The notes under the pieces are model-generated. The model was not told where the DNA came from and ran no database searches. It saw only the letters and a list, made by a program, of their open reading frames with translations. The translations under genes and the position numbers were made by a program. From Letharia columbiana (taxonomy: Eukaryota; Ascomycota; Lecanoromycetes; Lecanorales; Parmeliaceae), in assembly GCF_014066305.1 (NCBI RefSeq), contig NW_023501037.1:62001-126000 (forward strand): a stretch of DNA of 64,000 bases. Direction: 5' to 3'. The number at the start of each line of letters is the position of its first letter. Within the stretch, counting starts at the first letter, position 1. Shown in pieces: positions 23,709 through 35,500 of the stretch.

Positions 23709-24712
23709 ATGGCCCACCGAGCCGTCGCTCTGAAGGAGGAGGGGAACAAGTGAGGAAACTCAGCTCACGATCTGAGTACTGCCCCACGCTGACTGGACCC
23801 AGGTACTTTCAGAATGGTGAATACACAGAAGCGGAGGGTCTCTACTCTCAAGCGTACAATCCACCAGCTCCCCCTCTCTTCTCACCGGCGCCCACTCACT
23901 CACAAGCAGAATACAAAAAGACCCGTCAAACCCCAAGCTCTTCACCAACCGCGCCATGACTCGCATCAAGCTTCAACAATTCGAAAACTGCATGGATGAC
24001 TGTCTCAAATCAATAGAGCTGGACCGTGTCAACATGAAAGGATACTACCTCCTCGCCCAAAGCCAACTCGCCCTGAATCACCCAAACGAAGCCCTCACCT
24101 CCGCCCTCACTGCATACGAAAAATGCCTCGAAACGAACGACAAGTCGACTAGCGCCGTGTCCGGCCTTGTTTTGCAGGCGAAAAAGCAGAAATGGGAAGC
24201 CAAGGAAAGGGAGCGGATACGGAATAGAAGTTCGATGTTGCGGGAACTTGAGGATATGCTGATGAAGAATAAGCGAGAGGAATTGCGGCAGTTGAGGCTC
24301 AAGATGCTGGATTTTAATGAAGAGGCGGAGGAGAAGTCCGATATTGAGCTGGAGTGCAGGAAAAAGGTTGAGGAATTGAGGACGATCTTCGCGATTGCGG
24401 ACCCGAAGAATCTGCAGCGGAGGGTATACTCGATCCGCCAATTTGCATCCGTGGCCTTGAGCGCTAACATTTGAAAAGGAAGTACCGGACTACCTAATCG
24501 ACAGCATATCCTTCGCTGTTATGCACGACCCCGTGACGACAAAAACCGGCAACTCCTACGACCGAGTCACGCTAATGGAACATTTCAAACGATCGCACAC
24601 AGATCCCCTGACCAGAGAGCCTTTACGAGCTGATGATATACGGCCGAATCTAGCATTGAAGCAAGCGTGCGAGGAGTTTCTTGAGAACAATGGGTGGGCT
24701 GTCGATTATTAA
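23709..24712 (+). CDS. CHIP/STUB1-type TPR and U-box E3 ubiquitin ligase, four exons
   Basis: Chaperone-linked ubiquitin ligase. Exons 23709-23749, 23803-23853, 23910-24423 and 24479-24712 give 279 residues with frame closed. An N-terminal three-motif TPR domain (residues 1 to about 115) opens with AVALKEEGNKYFQNGEYTEA and contains NPKLFTNRAMTRIKL and YYLLAQSQLALNHPNEAL, the clamp that holds Hsp70/Hsp90 EEVD tails. A charged coiled coil (about 130-200) follows. A C-terminal U-box (about 205-275) has FAVMHDPVTTKTGNSYDR, DPLTREPL and LALKQACEEFL. Length and order match animal CHIP (303 aa). Acts in cytosolic protein quality control. Confidence 0.93.
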
Positions 24713-25767
24713 CGGCAAGCTTATCAATGGCTTAATGGCGACATACAGTGATAGATCGTTGCATTTACACGCACTATCAGGTGGCAAAGTTCGGTTGTGG
24801 GTGGTTGCCGATGTGGATGATACCGCATGCCTAACAAACATCGGACTTTCGTCCTTGCCTCTGGTCATTACGCGCAACAGCCGGCATACGATCACGGAAT
24901 CCTTTCCGGAATAATCGAGGACGTTCGCTTCGTGCCTACATGTCATCCTCCTATTATTCCGGATTCATACTCTAGTCAATTTGTCCTACAGAAGTATCCG
25001 GGAAAGAGCATTCTGTGCGTGCCGCCACAAGCGCTCTTCGTGCTTTGATCCATCATTGTGCGAGCTCGCATAATTACTATCAGCCTCATGAATACAGTGG
25101 CAGGAAGATTTGAAGGGGCGACTGGTGTCGATGGTGTGCATATTCTCGACTGATCGGATACGCTGGGCTCATCACCGACGTACCGTGAACCACACGAGGC
25201 TTGTCAGGCGGGATAGGTAGTTAATCAACTCCATATATTCGGGAAATCGTCGCTCCCTTGCATTTTATTCACTGGTACCTGATAATGTCCCCAGTGTCGC
25301 CAAGCATTAAAAGAGAAGAGACTCAGACACGACTAAAAAACAAACAATGGTGCCAGTCATCTGCTATCAGGCTGGCAGCAAAAAATTATTTCATTGGTCA
25401 GGCGCCTCACGACCGCTCGGAGACGTGCATTAGCTGTCATTAGATCGTCCAAGCGGGGCTGTTTCGTCCATCGCAACCCTTTCCCAATCCACCGAAACCT
25501 ATATCCTTACAAGTATCGGTCATACAAACAGCCCTGCAACTGCTTTCATCCCGTAACACAGCTCATGTCTGCTTGAGCACCAGGAATGATAGCCTGACCC
25601 CTAACTCATACTTGAACTAATTACACACCGCGGTATACGTATTGTGCAACCACACTTTCACGCGTGTCGGTCGGTAAGCAACCAACCGCAAGGTTGATTT
25701 CCGGACGCTTGTTTCAATATCTGCACGTCGGCTGCTAACGTCGACGAAAGCACTCTTCCCTTCGACC
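24713..25767. other. Intergenic region, no gene seen
   Basis: Only short ORFs without domains. The imperfect repeat of TATTCCGGA near 24905 and 24955 is minor. Confidence 0.45.
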
Positions 25768-26958
25768 TTGACGCAAGTCATTCATATTGACCTCCTCGTT
25801 CAGCTCGAACTCGAGCGCAACATGCTTCGCGCTATCGATGCACCCTTTCCAGCCCATGTCCAAACCGGATACTCAACGGAGCCCAAAGCCCCAGAGGCCA
25901 AAGACAGATATGAGATCCCAATTCCCAAGAAGATCAACTACATCTGGCTTGGCCGAACCTTTGAGGACTTCGACCAGACGGAGATTCAAGCATGTGTGAA
26001 GGACAACCCGGACTATCGTGTCAGACTGTGGCTCGATGACTTTTCAATGCTGGAGATGGAAGGACCGAGCGGGCTCCCTAGAGTATTCCCTCGGGCGAGC
26101 TTGAACATCTACACGTCGGGCATGAACAAAGCAATCAGCTCTACTCACATCAACAAAACCTTCGCGATGCTAGTGCGTGCCCAGATGGAATTTTATAAAG
26201 TCCGCCTAAACAAACAACTGCGAGCACAAATTCCGACGGTCCAGAAGTTTCAGGATTTCCTCCAACAGAACGATCTACACAATGTTGACCTACTTTTCCT
26301 CTCCGACTTCTACGAAGCATTGTTCCACGCAGAACACCAAAGGAACCAGAATTCCCTTTGCTATCCCAGCCTCCAACCTTCCTCGCTAGCATCTAGGTGG
26401 GATAACCTAGGGCCAGAAGTCCGACTGCTGCAATGGGCGCTTTTCGAAAGATACCGTGGAAATTACGCCGCAGCATCCAACCTTCTACGAGTGCAACTCC
26501 TCCAGACGTACCCTGGCATTTACGTCGACCACCACACGACGGTCCCCTCCATCGGAGATATAACAGGCTTCCGATTCGCGCTTACCGCAGAACATACCGC
26601 TAGCCAAAGTTTCCTCGCCAGTGCGCCCAACCACCCTTGTCTTCAATATTTCCGGTATTGCATCCTCCAAAATTACGACAGCCTTTTGAGAGACGATTTC
26701 AAGTGCGTAACACTCGATTACACCACCATGAAGAAGCCCACGGATCCAAGTGATTTCCAAAATCCCTACTTTACCGAAACGTACTCCCTTTCTGGTCCCG
26801 GGGCGTTCTTCAAGGCGATGAAAGATGTGGCGGAAGGCGTCTTGGGAGAAAATGTTGACATTAGCAAAGCGTCTATGAAGGAAGCTAGGGTCAATGCTAG
26901 AGTGGCGAAGGGATGTGCTCTGGATGGTGGAAAGGATACGAACGTGGTGAATGAATAG
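25768..26958 (+). CDS. Glycosyltransferase of the DXD-containing GT-A type, with altered DXD
   Basis: Single exon, up to 396 residues; ATG 25822 (MLRAIDAPF) is an alternative start. The N-terminal IPKKINYIWLGR is the first strand of OCH1-like and TcdA/TcdB-type glycosyltransferase domains (sugar nucleotide binding). Downstream, NYAAASNLLRVQLLQTYPGI is the helix and strand that lead into the metal-binding DXD in these families. Here the next residues are YVDHHTTVPS rather than a D-x-D pair. No signal peptide or membrane segment is visible, so a cytosolic enzyme or pseudoenzyme is inferred. It stands alone, with no related neighbour. The fold assignment is fairly safe; substrate unknown. Confidence 0.75.
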   Translation: MTQVIHIDLLVQLELERNMLRAIDAPFPAHVQTGYSTEPKAPEAKDRYEIPIPKKINYIWLGRTFEDFDQTEIQACVKDNPDYRVRLWLDDFSMLEMEGPSGLPRVFPRASLNIYTSGMNKAISSTHINKTFAMLVRAQMEFYKVRLNKQLRAQIPTVQKFQDFLQQNDLHNVDLLFLSDFYEALFHAEHQRNQNSLCYPSLQPSSLASRWDNLGPEVRLLQWALFERYRGNYAAASNLLRVQLLQTYPGIYVDHHTTVPSIGDITGFRFALTAEHTASQSFLASAPNHPCLQYFRYCILQNYDSLLRDDFKCVTLDYTTMKKPTDPSDFQNPYFTETYSLSGPGAFFKAMKDVAEGVLGENVDISKASMKEARVNARVAKGCALDGGKDTNVVNE

Positions 26959-27989
26959 ATTACATTGCTTCATATGAGAATAGTAGAGTGTGACAGGTGG
27001 GCATGGAATTGGACGGTTTGCCATTAATACGTGAAGATCCCACGGCCTTGTGGGAACCATATGCATGTGCACCAGGTAAAGCCGTCGCTTGCCATCTTCC
27101 CTACTGCCTCGAAAACCTAATCGGTCTACCAGACAAAAAAGGACATTCATATACAGCAACTCGACCGACCGAGTCCCTCCATCGCACATATGTGCTAGAT
27201 AGTCATTTCTAGGCCCTCCAACATGTATCCACCAACCCATCCCTTCTGCCTTCCCTCCTCACACTCAATCTCCGCAGCCACCTTACAAACTTAACCCTCC
27301 TATACTCGAACGCGCCGGCCATCATCGCTCTAACGGCCATCTCCAATCAAACCACGGCAGCAACGATACGCGAAGAAAGCCTCTTCCTCGTCGACTTTCT
27401 CGAGCGTGTATTTCAACCAGGCCGCATCGCAAGAGGTCCGATCTTGCAAGCCTTTTTGAAGTGAACATCTCAACATGTCGTCCCCTCTCGACGCCCCGCC
27501 CCCAACCTAGACCGAATCGCCGGTCCCATTAGGCGCGGAACGTCTGAGCTTAGTTTCCCCCGAAGCGGTCACTCGTGTAATAAAGTGATTTAAAAGGCGT
27601 TGACAGCATTTTTGATGGGATCGGGCTTCTTGGTCGGGTCGTAGTACGACTGCTGGATGGGGTTGGCTGAGTACTGTACGGAATCAGGGTTTTCTTTAAA
27701 AGTGTACCAACGCACGGCGAAAGGTAATAATTGAGAATTCGTCTGCTCACAAAGCTGGAGTTATAAACAAGACTTGCCGAGCCATTATCTACCCTTGACG
27801 CTGGGGATTCCTCCTGACGACAGCGCGTGGGTAAGATTAGATGCTGCATCCATCACGGCGTAAGATCCCGTGAGCAGACCCTACACTAACATGTGTGCCA
27901 TCCTGATCTGGCGTAATCAACTGCGAATTTGGGGGGGGGGGGAAATCAAGAGATGTTCCGCATCGCCTGTCAGTAGTAACTTTTGGTCG
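26959..27989. other. Region without supported genes
   Basis: Low coding character on both strands. Contains a run of ten G at 27931-27940. A 99-codon minus ORF (27550-27849) has no recognisable feature. Confidence 0.4.
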
Positions 27990-28325
27990 CTACCTCAACG
28001 ATGGCAGGTGGCGAAACGCCAGATCCAGCCTCCGCTTTTCGGCGAGTCCTCCCGTGGAGAGTTCCCGACCTGCAATCAGATCCGCAACGGTCCCACCGAA
28101 CACGAAGCCTGGCCGGCGAGACAATCTCTGTAACGAGGTAAAGTCACGGGGTCGCATTTGGCTGCCCTCGGGCAGCACATTGGCGGCTTGGTTCCGGATA
28201 ATTGTGTATTTGTCGGGTGTGGTGACGAAAGAAGCGGTGGGCTGCACTGTGAGCTTGAGGCCTGAGAATACTGTGACTTTGGGAGTTGAGAGTGCATTGA
28301 TCGATAAGTTATGCGTAAATGCAGT

Positions 28326-28386
28326 CAATGGTATCGTTGAAGGCGCTGAGAGATGACCTCACCGCAGAGTCCATTCCGGTCACCCC
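28326..28386. repeat. Direct repeat, copy 1
   Basis: About 61 nt, starting CAATGGTATC and ending at CCGGTCACCCC, nearly identical to 28667-28726. Spacing is about 341 nt. Copy 1 has one extra G in the CCGGTCACC part. Confidence 0.7.
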
Positions 28387-28666
28387 CGAATCACCAAAAC
28401 CGCGCTTCACGAAGGAAGCAGAAATCCCAAAAGGCGGCGATTTCCGCGGTCATGAGGTCGGTCGCGACCCCATTGCGGAATCTCCAGGCGGGGGATTCCG
28501 TCAACGCCAGTCCACGGTATCGAGATATAAAATACTGCCCATCAATGGGCTCGTCCCCTGGCTCATTCAAGGGATCGGTCGCTATAAAAATGGCGTAAAT
28601 ACGCCGCTGCATGGGAGGATGATGATGGGCGAAGTGAAGGTAGGCGGCGGTCAACTCAGCCGTAGA

Positions 28667-28726
28667 CAATGGTATCTTTGAAGGCGCTGAAAGACGACCT
28701 CACCGCAGAGTCCATTCCGTCACCCC
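28667..28726. repeat. Direct repeat, copy 2
   Basis: Second copy of the repeat at 28326-28386. Differences are few and mostly transitions. The flanking DNA is not obviously similar. Confidence 0.7.
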
Positions 28727-29681
28727 AACTAATATTTGCTTGTCGGTGTAAGTTCGCGTCTGTAAGAACGATATCGCATAGCCTATAAACTTCTCGTGCC
28801 TTGCATCAGCATAGTCATATATACGGAGCTGCAATGCGTCAATATGGTCGGTGGAGGGGAAGAATCGGATCAGGACATACCATACCAAAGTGGAGCCGGA
28901 GCAGATGTAAATACCAAGATGCGTATCCAGGGTTGAAGAAGGCTGGAGAAAGTCCACCGAATATCGTCATCCAACACAGCAGCATGCAGAATGACTCAAC
29001 ATGGCTGATATCACTGGTCGCTGCATGTAGCTCATCTCCTACTCAATCCATGTCCCGGTCACTCTCTTCTGAGAGCCGCTCGAGCCAGATGCAGAGATGA
29101 TCGATGTGGAAGCGTGATTTGGTATCTTTCGGGTCGAGCTCACATACTGCTGGCTGCTGGTTCCTTGGTGATGAGGTTGAACAGACGAAGAGGAAGATAA
29201 GCTTGAGTTCACATCTATTTGAAAGGAGGACTGGTCGATCACTTCTTGATGATCAGGCGGTGGGATGTTTGGCTCAGTCGTGAAGTGTCCAGAATCATCG
29301 ATCTCATCCGCATCTGGAAAGAAAGAAAAGAAAGGGAAAAGGAAAAAAGCCCGTCAACTACTTCATCATGACCCGATATTGGGGTGTTTGAGTTGCTCTC
29401 GAGGTACTCGGAATCAGCATCAGATTTACCCGTAATTAATAGAAAAGAAACATCCTAGGTGTCGAGGCTGCAGAATCCTTCATCTCCGTCATCGTGATCC
29501 CTATACTGATGTTCCTGTGAAAAAGGTCCCACAGCTTCAATCCCACAGCGAAATGTCTCCAGATTGCGGTCCGGATGGGTGGCATGCTTTCTCTGACGCT
29601 CATGATCGGAGGAAACTCTCAGAATCATCATGCAACACAAAGGCTGCTGGGAAAGCCTTGATCGGGCGAACCGAGCACGAC

Positions 29682-30867
29682 CTAGAAGTATCCATTGTCG
29701 TCAGGAAATCCTTCGTCCATCAGCGCCCGCCAGGTGCCCTCGAAGTTTGAACTGCCAGGTAGCGGTTTGGTAATGGCCTCTACCATTGGCGGATTGTCCA
29801 TTGCGGGGGATGTTGTCGCCATTTTCAGCTTCGAATACATGGTCTCAGGGTTCGGTCAGCAGGTGGCCCAAGATTCGATGTACCAAGGTCGGAACGTCCT
29901 GGTCGACTGGACGAGGTTATCCGCAAACCGCACGATCCTTGGTCTTGTTGGATCCAACTGCATATTTCGGAAGTAGTATGGCTTCCTTGAGGCACAGCGT
30001 TCGGGTCATGGGACCAATTTGGGGAGTGTGATGATCATGCTGCGCCCAACCATGGCTTATGAGTCAAAGATGATAGGGATTGAGAGATGTCTGCCTTCAA
30101 AAATGTACTTACGATTGCTTCGGCTGGAGTGGTCTTTCGCAGGTGAAGTCTGTCAATGTTCCCTCTTGCGGTATGACATTTCCACTTGAGGCCGAGGTAG
30201 TAAAATGGCCGGTAGTCTCCGCCAAGGTGGGTGCCATCGCTGCTTACTGTGGGAGGTCCACCTCGCGGTGGGGCATCATACCACAGGGCTTGTACGAGGG
30301 TAGCGGCATCCACGAGGGTATAAGAATTGATGCCGGACGTACCAATGATGATAGCAGCAGAAGGATCTGGTATCTTTGACCGACTCGTTGAGTGGCGAAA
30401 AGGTTTGGTTGAACATTGGAATCTAATGAGTCAATTACGCTCTTCACAGAGATCAAGAGCTCGCTTCAGGTAGTACTCCTGGTCCTTCTCCACAACAGCC
30501 TCCATAGTCACAAGAGGCTCTTGCTTCTTTGTCTCCTCCGTGACGGCTTTGGGTGCAATCGAGAGAGTGTGATCAGGTGTCTTTTCAACCGTTTTGGTCA
30601 TCGTTCCGCGACTGACAATTTGTATAGCTGGCGTGAGATGACGCTGTCGTTGCGCAAATGCAGGGGGAGAGTGGGATTCCGCCGCAAATTGGAGATAGAA
30701 TGGGGTAAGGTGGAGGTCTTGAGCGGCCCTGGATCTGAAGTATCTAAAGTCGGTAGATCCCAACAATTCGTTGATAAGACAGGTTCGTAAGGTTCATCAG
30801 AATCGTGTCCAAAGGGTGTGACCAAGTCAAGAGGATCGACAATCTTGCCGTTTGAGGTTCCAGTCAT
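29682..30867 (-). pseudogene. Unknown minus-strand gene relic with an in-frame stop
   Basis: The clearest part is one frame from about 29995 to the terminal TAG at 29684-29682. It reads MQLDPTRPRIVRFADNLVQS, TFRPWYIESWATC, then TGA (29858-29856), then PNPETMYSKLKMATTSPAMD and FEGTWRALMDEGFPDDNGYF. The stop is one step from CGA. Farther upstream on the same strand, frames read IIIGTSGINSYTLVDAATLV (30.3 kb), EKDQEYYLKRALDLCEER (30.45 kb) and MTGTSNGKIVDPLDLVTPFG (30.87 kb). They may be exons of one gene, but I could not join them. Family not recognised. Confidence 0.45.
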
Positions 30868-31616
30868 TTCACAACTCTTCTTCCTCGGTGAGCATGTCTA
30901 TCACAAGATCTTCACGGGATTTTTGAGAAAATTGTCTATCAAAATATCCATCAACACCCAAAGAACGTACCATATCCTTTTAAGCAATGATCCAATGCGT
31001 AGAAACGAAGCCCACGTTAAAACTCCGTGGGTGAATCACTAGAGTCTCATATATGTCACATCGTAGCGAGATATAAGTCTCGAGAAATGAGAATCGGAAA
31101 TCGCAATAACATGAGAAAGCTGAATTGCAGCAACGAGAAAGTATTCAATAGGCAACATGAGCCGGCACCAGATCAGACCTCGCTATACTCGATGCCTGAA
31201 GATTTAAAAACGCAATAGCATTTAAGGCGTATCGAAGAGAGATCCGGCATGCATAATAGTGCAGCTGGATCCACGAAACCTAAACTAACCACAATCCAAT
31301 GAATTCGGAAAATCAAGGTGCGCACCGGAGTAGTTTTTCCTGCCCGTAAGAGCAACCAAGCCCATATAGATGTAGTAAGCTGGATTTAAGCTGCGGTGCC
31401 AGCCCTCGGGAAACGATAGTTACTGAAACACGCGTGAGTAAGCGATACCGCCACGGTTGCTGAAGATATAGGTCGTGAGGAAACCCTGAATGATGGGTCC
31501 CCAAACTTCTCTATTCTGAAAACGGTGCGTCGTATGCTCGCAATTGTATTAGGTCCAGGACCGATTGCAGGACGCGCGATTCCAGAACCCGATGTTCGAA
31601 AGAGTCCTCGGTGAAT
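30868..31616. other. Region without a supported gene
   Basis: Only short frames without domain character on either strand. Confidence 0.4.
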
Positions 31617-32160
31617 TCAGCAAACCCTCGGAATTCTATAGCAGAGCTCAGACTCAGTGTTACGTTGTAAAACCTCGGAGCATTCCCGTAAGAAATTCGG
31701 TTTGAGGGGACTTGACTTCCAGTGTGGTCGCAAGATCGTCCTTTTGGTAGGAGACTTGATCACTGTCCTCGTATGCGTGCCATGGCGACTGCCTAAACAC
31801 ATCCAACCGCCGTACTGAGATAAGGACACCGGCTGCCAGAGACTTCAGGAGATGGCACCCATCATTAACATTAAGTCGAAACAGTTCTCTAGGCTCCCTT
31901 CCCACATAGAATATGCCCAGAATCGGATCTTATCCGCCTCTGTCTTCGACACGATCATCTCATCGATCTGGTGCTTGCGGACAGCTGCTGCGCCATGTCG
32001 AACGGCAAATGTGTCATAGCTACTGATGATGATTGTACGTGATCGTTGTTCCTTCCCGTTAAACAACTCCAGTGGTTGATGGAGAAGGTTAATTCACCGG
32101 CAAAATGATAGTATAAGATCAACAAACACCCAAGCATCGGTCTTGTCCAATTGCCTTCAT
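31617..32160 (-). pseudogene. Fragment of an SNF2-family helicase gene
   Basis: The minus strand reads INLLHQPLELFNGKEQRSRT, TIIISSYDTFAVRHGAAAVR and LENCFDLMLM, which fit the motif Ia to motif II part of fungal SNF2 ATPases. Reading then shifts frame near 31890 into NVNDGCHLLKSLAAGVLISV, where DGCH sits at the DEGH/DEAH (Walker B) position and LKS follows as expected. In-frame TGA at 32096-32094 lies before INLLH. Walker A and the helicase C-terminal half are not found in the window, so this is a short, dead fragment. Confidence 0.55.
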
Positions 32161-32450
32161 CGCCACGATCCATTTTTCAAAAAAATGACCCGTCTGACGA
32201 CAAGTCCTCCAACCCCTATTGACGAAACCCATCGTTCTGTGCCTGTGCGGAGCGGGGGAAGCTAATGTGGCGTTCACAACTGACGTGCGTTTCTCTTTCC
32301 CTTCCGCTCTGGATGCGCTTCCGCCTCGGCCAGTGGTGAGGAAGCGAAGTTTCGACGCCTTCTCCTTCTCCTCCTTCTCCTCCTTCTCCACCTCACCCCC
32401 TGCTTTCTCTCATCCAGCAAATACCGCAGCGCCAGAGCTAGAGAACCCGC

Positions 32451-32535
32451 TTTTCTTTTCCTTTCCTTTCCTTTCCTTTCCTTCCCTTTCCTTTTCTTTC
32501 CTTTCCTTTCCTTTCCTTTCCTTTCCTTTCCCTTC
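32451..32535. repeat. (CTTTC)n pentanucleotide microsatellite
   Basis: About 16 near-perfect units of CTTTC with two imperfect ones, bordered by TC-rich DNA from 32360 onward. Confidence 0.9.
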
Positions 32536-35500
32536 TTCCACCAACAACCCGCCTATTAGAATCTTACCACGGATCTTGAGGGCCGTAGAAACTGCCTTTA
32601 AGAATCAACGATATCCGTCATGCCGTAGCCCTCGGACACTTCCTTACCATCGGAGATTAGACGGACCCGACCTCTGCTGACACTCCGCTCACCATGGTAA
32701 TCCAATGCAGTGTGCCAGATTGTCATTCCTTATCAGTATGTCCGTGAGGAAGAAGAGAGGGTTGGGTGGGGGTGTATACCCGTGCTACGGCTGACTGCGC
32801 AGCCCGACTCACGTAACCTTGCTCCCAGTAGCCATGAATGGGTGCTGTAGTGCTATAGTACTGAGTGCTGGGTGATGTGATATTCCCACCAATCACACGC
32901 CGATGCACTCATACAAACCTCAGCAAGAAAAACACCTCCAGTGCATCATCACGCCGATCAGCACATCATCCGTCTCACCTCCAGTCTATTCCCCTTTCTA
33001 ATTCTCCTGCGCCGAGGAAAAGAGTCTCCAACGCGACTTATCGACCCGAAAGCCAGCCTCATATCACTTGTCCCTACTCACTCGTTCACAGTCAGCTAAA
33101 GCGGGCTCGAGCAAGGGGGATCTTCACAGCGAATTAAGCTCTTTCTCTTCTGCCAAGTTCGATCGGCCGTGAGTCCAGTATGTATCACACACGCGTGGAG
33201 CCCGCAGGACATGTACAAATTCCAGATGTGGGTTGACGGGGAAGCAGGAAGCTGAAGCTTCTGAGGAGTTTAGGTTGCGGACGAGAGGCAATAACTGAAT
33301 TGGGTATTCTTTAGGAGGTAGGGGAGCGTGGTATGGATGGTGGGTTGACTGATGATAGGAAGAAGAAGTTTCCGGGTATATTCACCCATTCAACATGAGA
33401 GATGGTACGTACGCGTACGCACATCCAGCGGGGCCAAGCGGATGTGACGGTGTCGAATGAAGGGCTGGGAACTTGGGTGGAAATCAAATTGGCTATTATT
33501 GAGGAGGCATTTTTTTAGTCCGAGTGTTGCGCGGCGAGTGCAACGTCTCTGCCACTTTTCTCGGCTTCTGATGATGAAGGGTGTGAAAAGGGAGGATGAA
33601 AAGCTGGCAAGGATACGTATACTTGGCGTGTACGGCCTTCGACCGCGAGCATTCGTGGTACTTCCACGTCGTGGTACTAGGGGAATCGAAGCCGAACTTG
33701 TGTTCGATCGTGTCATTCATTACCGAATACGGGGGAAAGGAGTGAGCTCGGGGTGAGAGGGAGGGTTCGAGCCTAAGGTTGCGTTGAATGTTGGGACTGA
33801 GTGGAGCATTCGTCTTCATGGGGAAGTTTCGGGAAGGGTACATGCTAGATGGCTCGGAAAGAATGATGAAAGGAAATGAGTCATGATGGTAGTGGCCCAA
33901 GCCGATGGTCCGAGGTTGTTGGTGAGAAGAGACAATCCGTGACGGAGAACCATTAAGCACCTCGAGACTACGCGCGCTAATGAGCAATGAACTCATATAT
34001 GTGTTAAAGAAGGAAATAGGCGCTTTCCGAGTGGAGGCTTTCCTCGTGGTAAATGCAAGCTTCATACCCTACACCCTCTGAGACGAGTCTGGCCCGTGCG
34101 CGAAAGGTGCTGGTTTGATGGGCACATGGTAGTTAAGCCAATGATGCGCTCTGGAGCTCAACATGAGAACATGCCCAGCAGTCATCCCGTAGCAATGTTT
34201 TTGTAATTCGGCAGTCCATGTAGCGCTGGCAAGGAAGTTGGAAGCTGGCTAGCTGGACTGGTGCGTAGAATGAGGGAAAGGTGCGGAAGGGCGTCCAGCA
34301 AGGGCGGAGAGTCTTGGTGGTTGCGTGATAGGTGGGACGGAGAGACTGCATCTGAGCGATGATCGGTGCTTCTTTTCCTCTTCTGCCCCCTTCATTGTCA
34401 CTTTGGTTCTTGCTTTTCGAAACCTGGCTCTTCGTTTTTTTTGGATACTACTGTGGCCAATCAAGCTTCGAATGGAGGGTGTGATATTGGGCGTGATGTG
34501 CATGCTTCTTCGAAGGTGGAATCACCAAAGAGTTCAGTCTCTTTCCTTTGTGCCCCGCCTCAGACATGACTGATCCCCCTGCCGGTTCATCTGATCATCC
34601 GCCGCTGATTTTCTCATTGGCCTCGATAAAATGATATTCGGTTAGCAGCGGCAAAAGATGCCGTCACCGTGATGCTTGGGAAGGCTACGGAGACAAGATG
34701 CTATCTATGACGACGACATTGATTCTTTGGGCACCTCGCGCCAGGTCAGTATTGTTTTTTTCCGTACAATTCTTATTCTTTCTGACTTTGGTCTCCTGCA
34801 TTAAGTGACATCAGTCGCATATTGGATATGTTCGCGTATCTGAATATACATATCTACAAATATACATGTATATTGATCCATATATACATATTTCCCAATA
34901 CCGAATGAGAATTCTTTACACAGTACAGTCATGACGCTGGTGATTGACAGCAGATAAGACAGGCCCAGACCCTTGTCTTTTCTTGCCACACGCAATTTCC
35001 CCACGATAACGGCTCCACAAAATCCCAGTGCTGGTTCCCCAAAAGGAACCCCCTGTCGAGTCCCGAAACCAGAGAGATAAGGCGAGCTTGGAGGCCGTTT
35101 CCCCTTCCCCGCCATTGTGACAGACGCCGAATCATGCAAAACGTCGGAGAAATTGCCTAACTCTGACTCCAAAATAACAGAAACAAATGTGTGTGGATTG
35201 TAGGATAAGTATATGCACGATGCTGCAGGAAATGCATCGAGATGCAAGAATGACAGTCGAATATGCATGCATGATCCATTCGTAACCATAGACGACACAC
35301 CTCGTTTCCATTAACCGTATGGAATGATGATTTTCAAGCGAGGAAATCCACCCAGTCATGCGCAACCCGCATACAACATACTTGTCATTTGTATATTATG
35401 CGAGCATGCCACGCGCATCGTGATCTGATTTGCTCTGCTTGGCGAGAATTCCCCACACCCAACAAACATTCCAAATCAGTCCTCTCGAAACAAAGCGCAT

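Larger units (their letters stand above)
27990..28957 (-). pseudogene. Degraded, unrecognised minus-strand coding region with an internal direct repeat
   Basis: Several minus-strand frames read like protein: MRPRDFTSLQRLSRRPGFVF near 28.1 kb, DPLNEPGDEPIDGQYFISRY near 28.5 kb and EVYRLCDIVLTDANLHRQAN near 28.77 kb. The segment MDSAVRSS[L/F]SAF[N/K]DTI occurs twice because of a 61-nt direct repeat. The frames cannot be joined into one gene with convincing splice sites. No family recognised. It may be a rearranged or partly duplicated gene. Confidence 0.3.

Noticed and set aside
32451..32535. Regular short repeats that could be read as a CRISPR-like array
   Set aside because: Pure pentamer microsatellite without spacers, in a eukaryotic genome.
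33496..34065. 189-codon minus-strand ORF in the creA flank
   Set aside because: His/Ser/Pro-rich, no domain, with an overlapping opposite-strand ORF; looks like chance.
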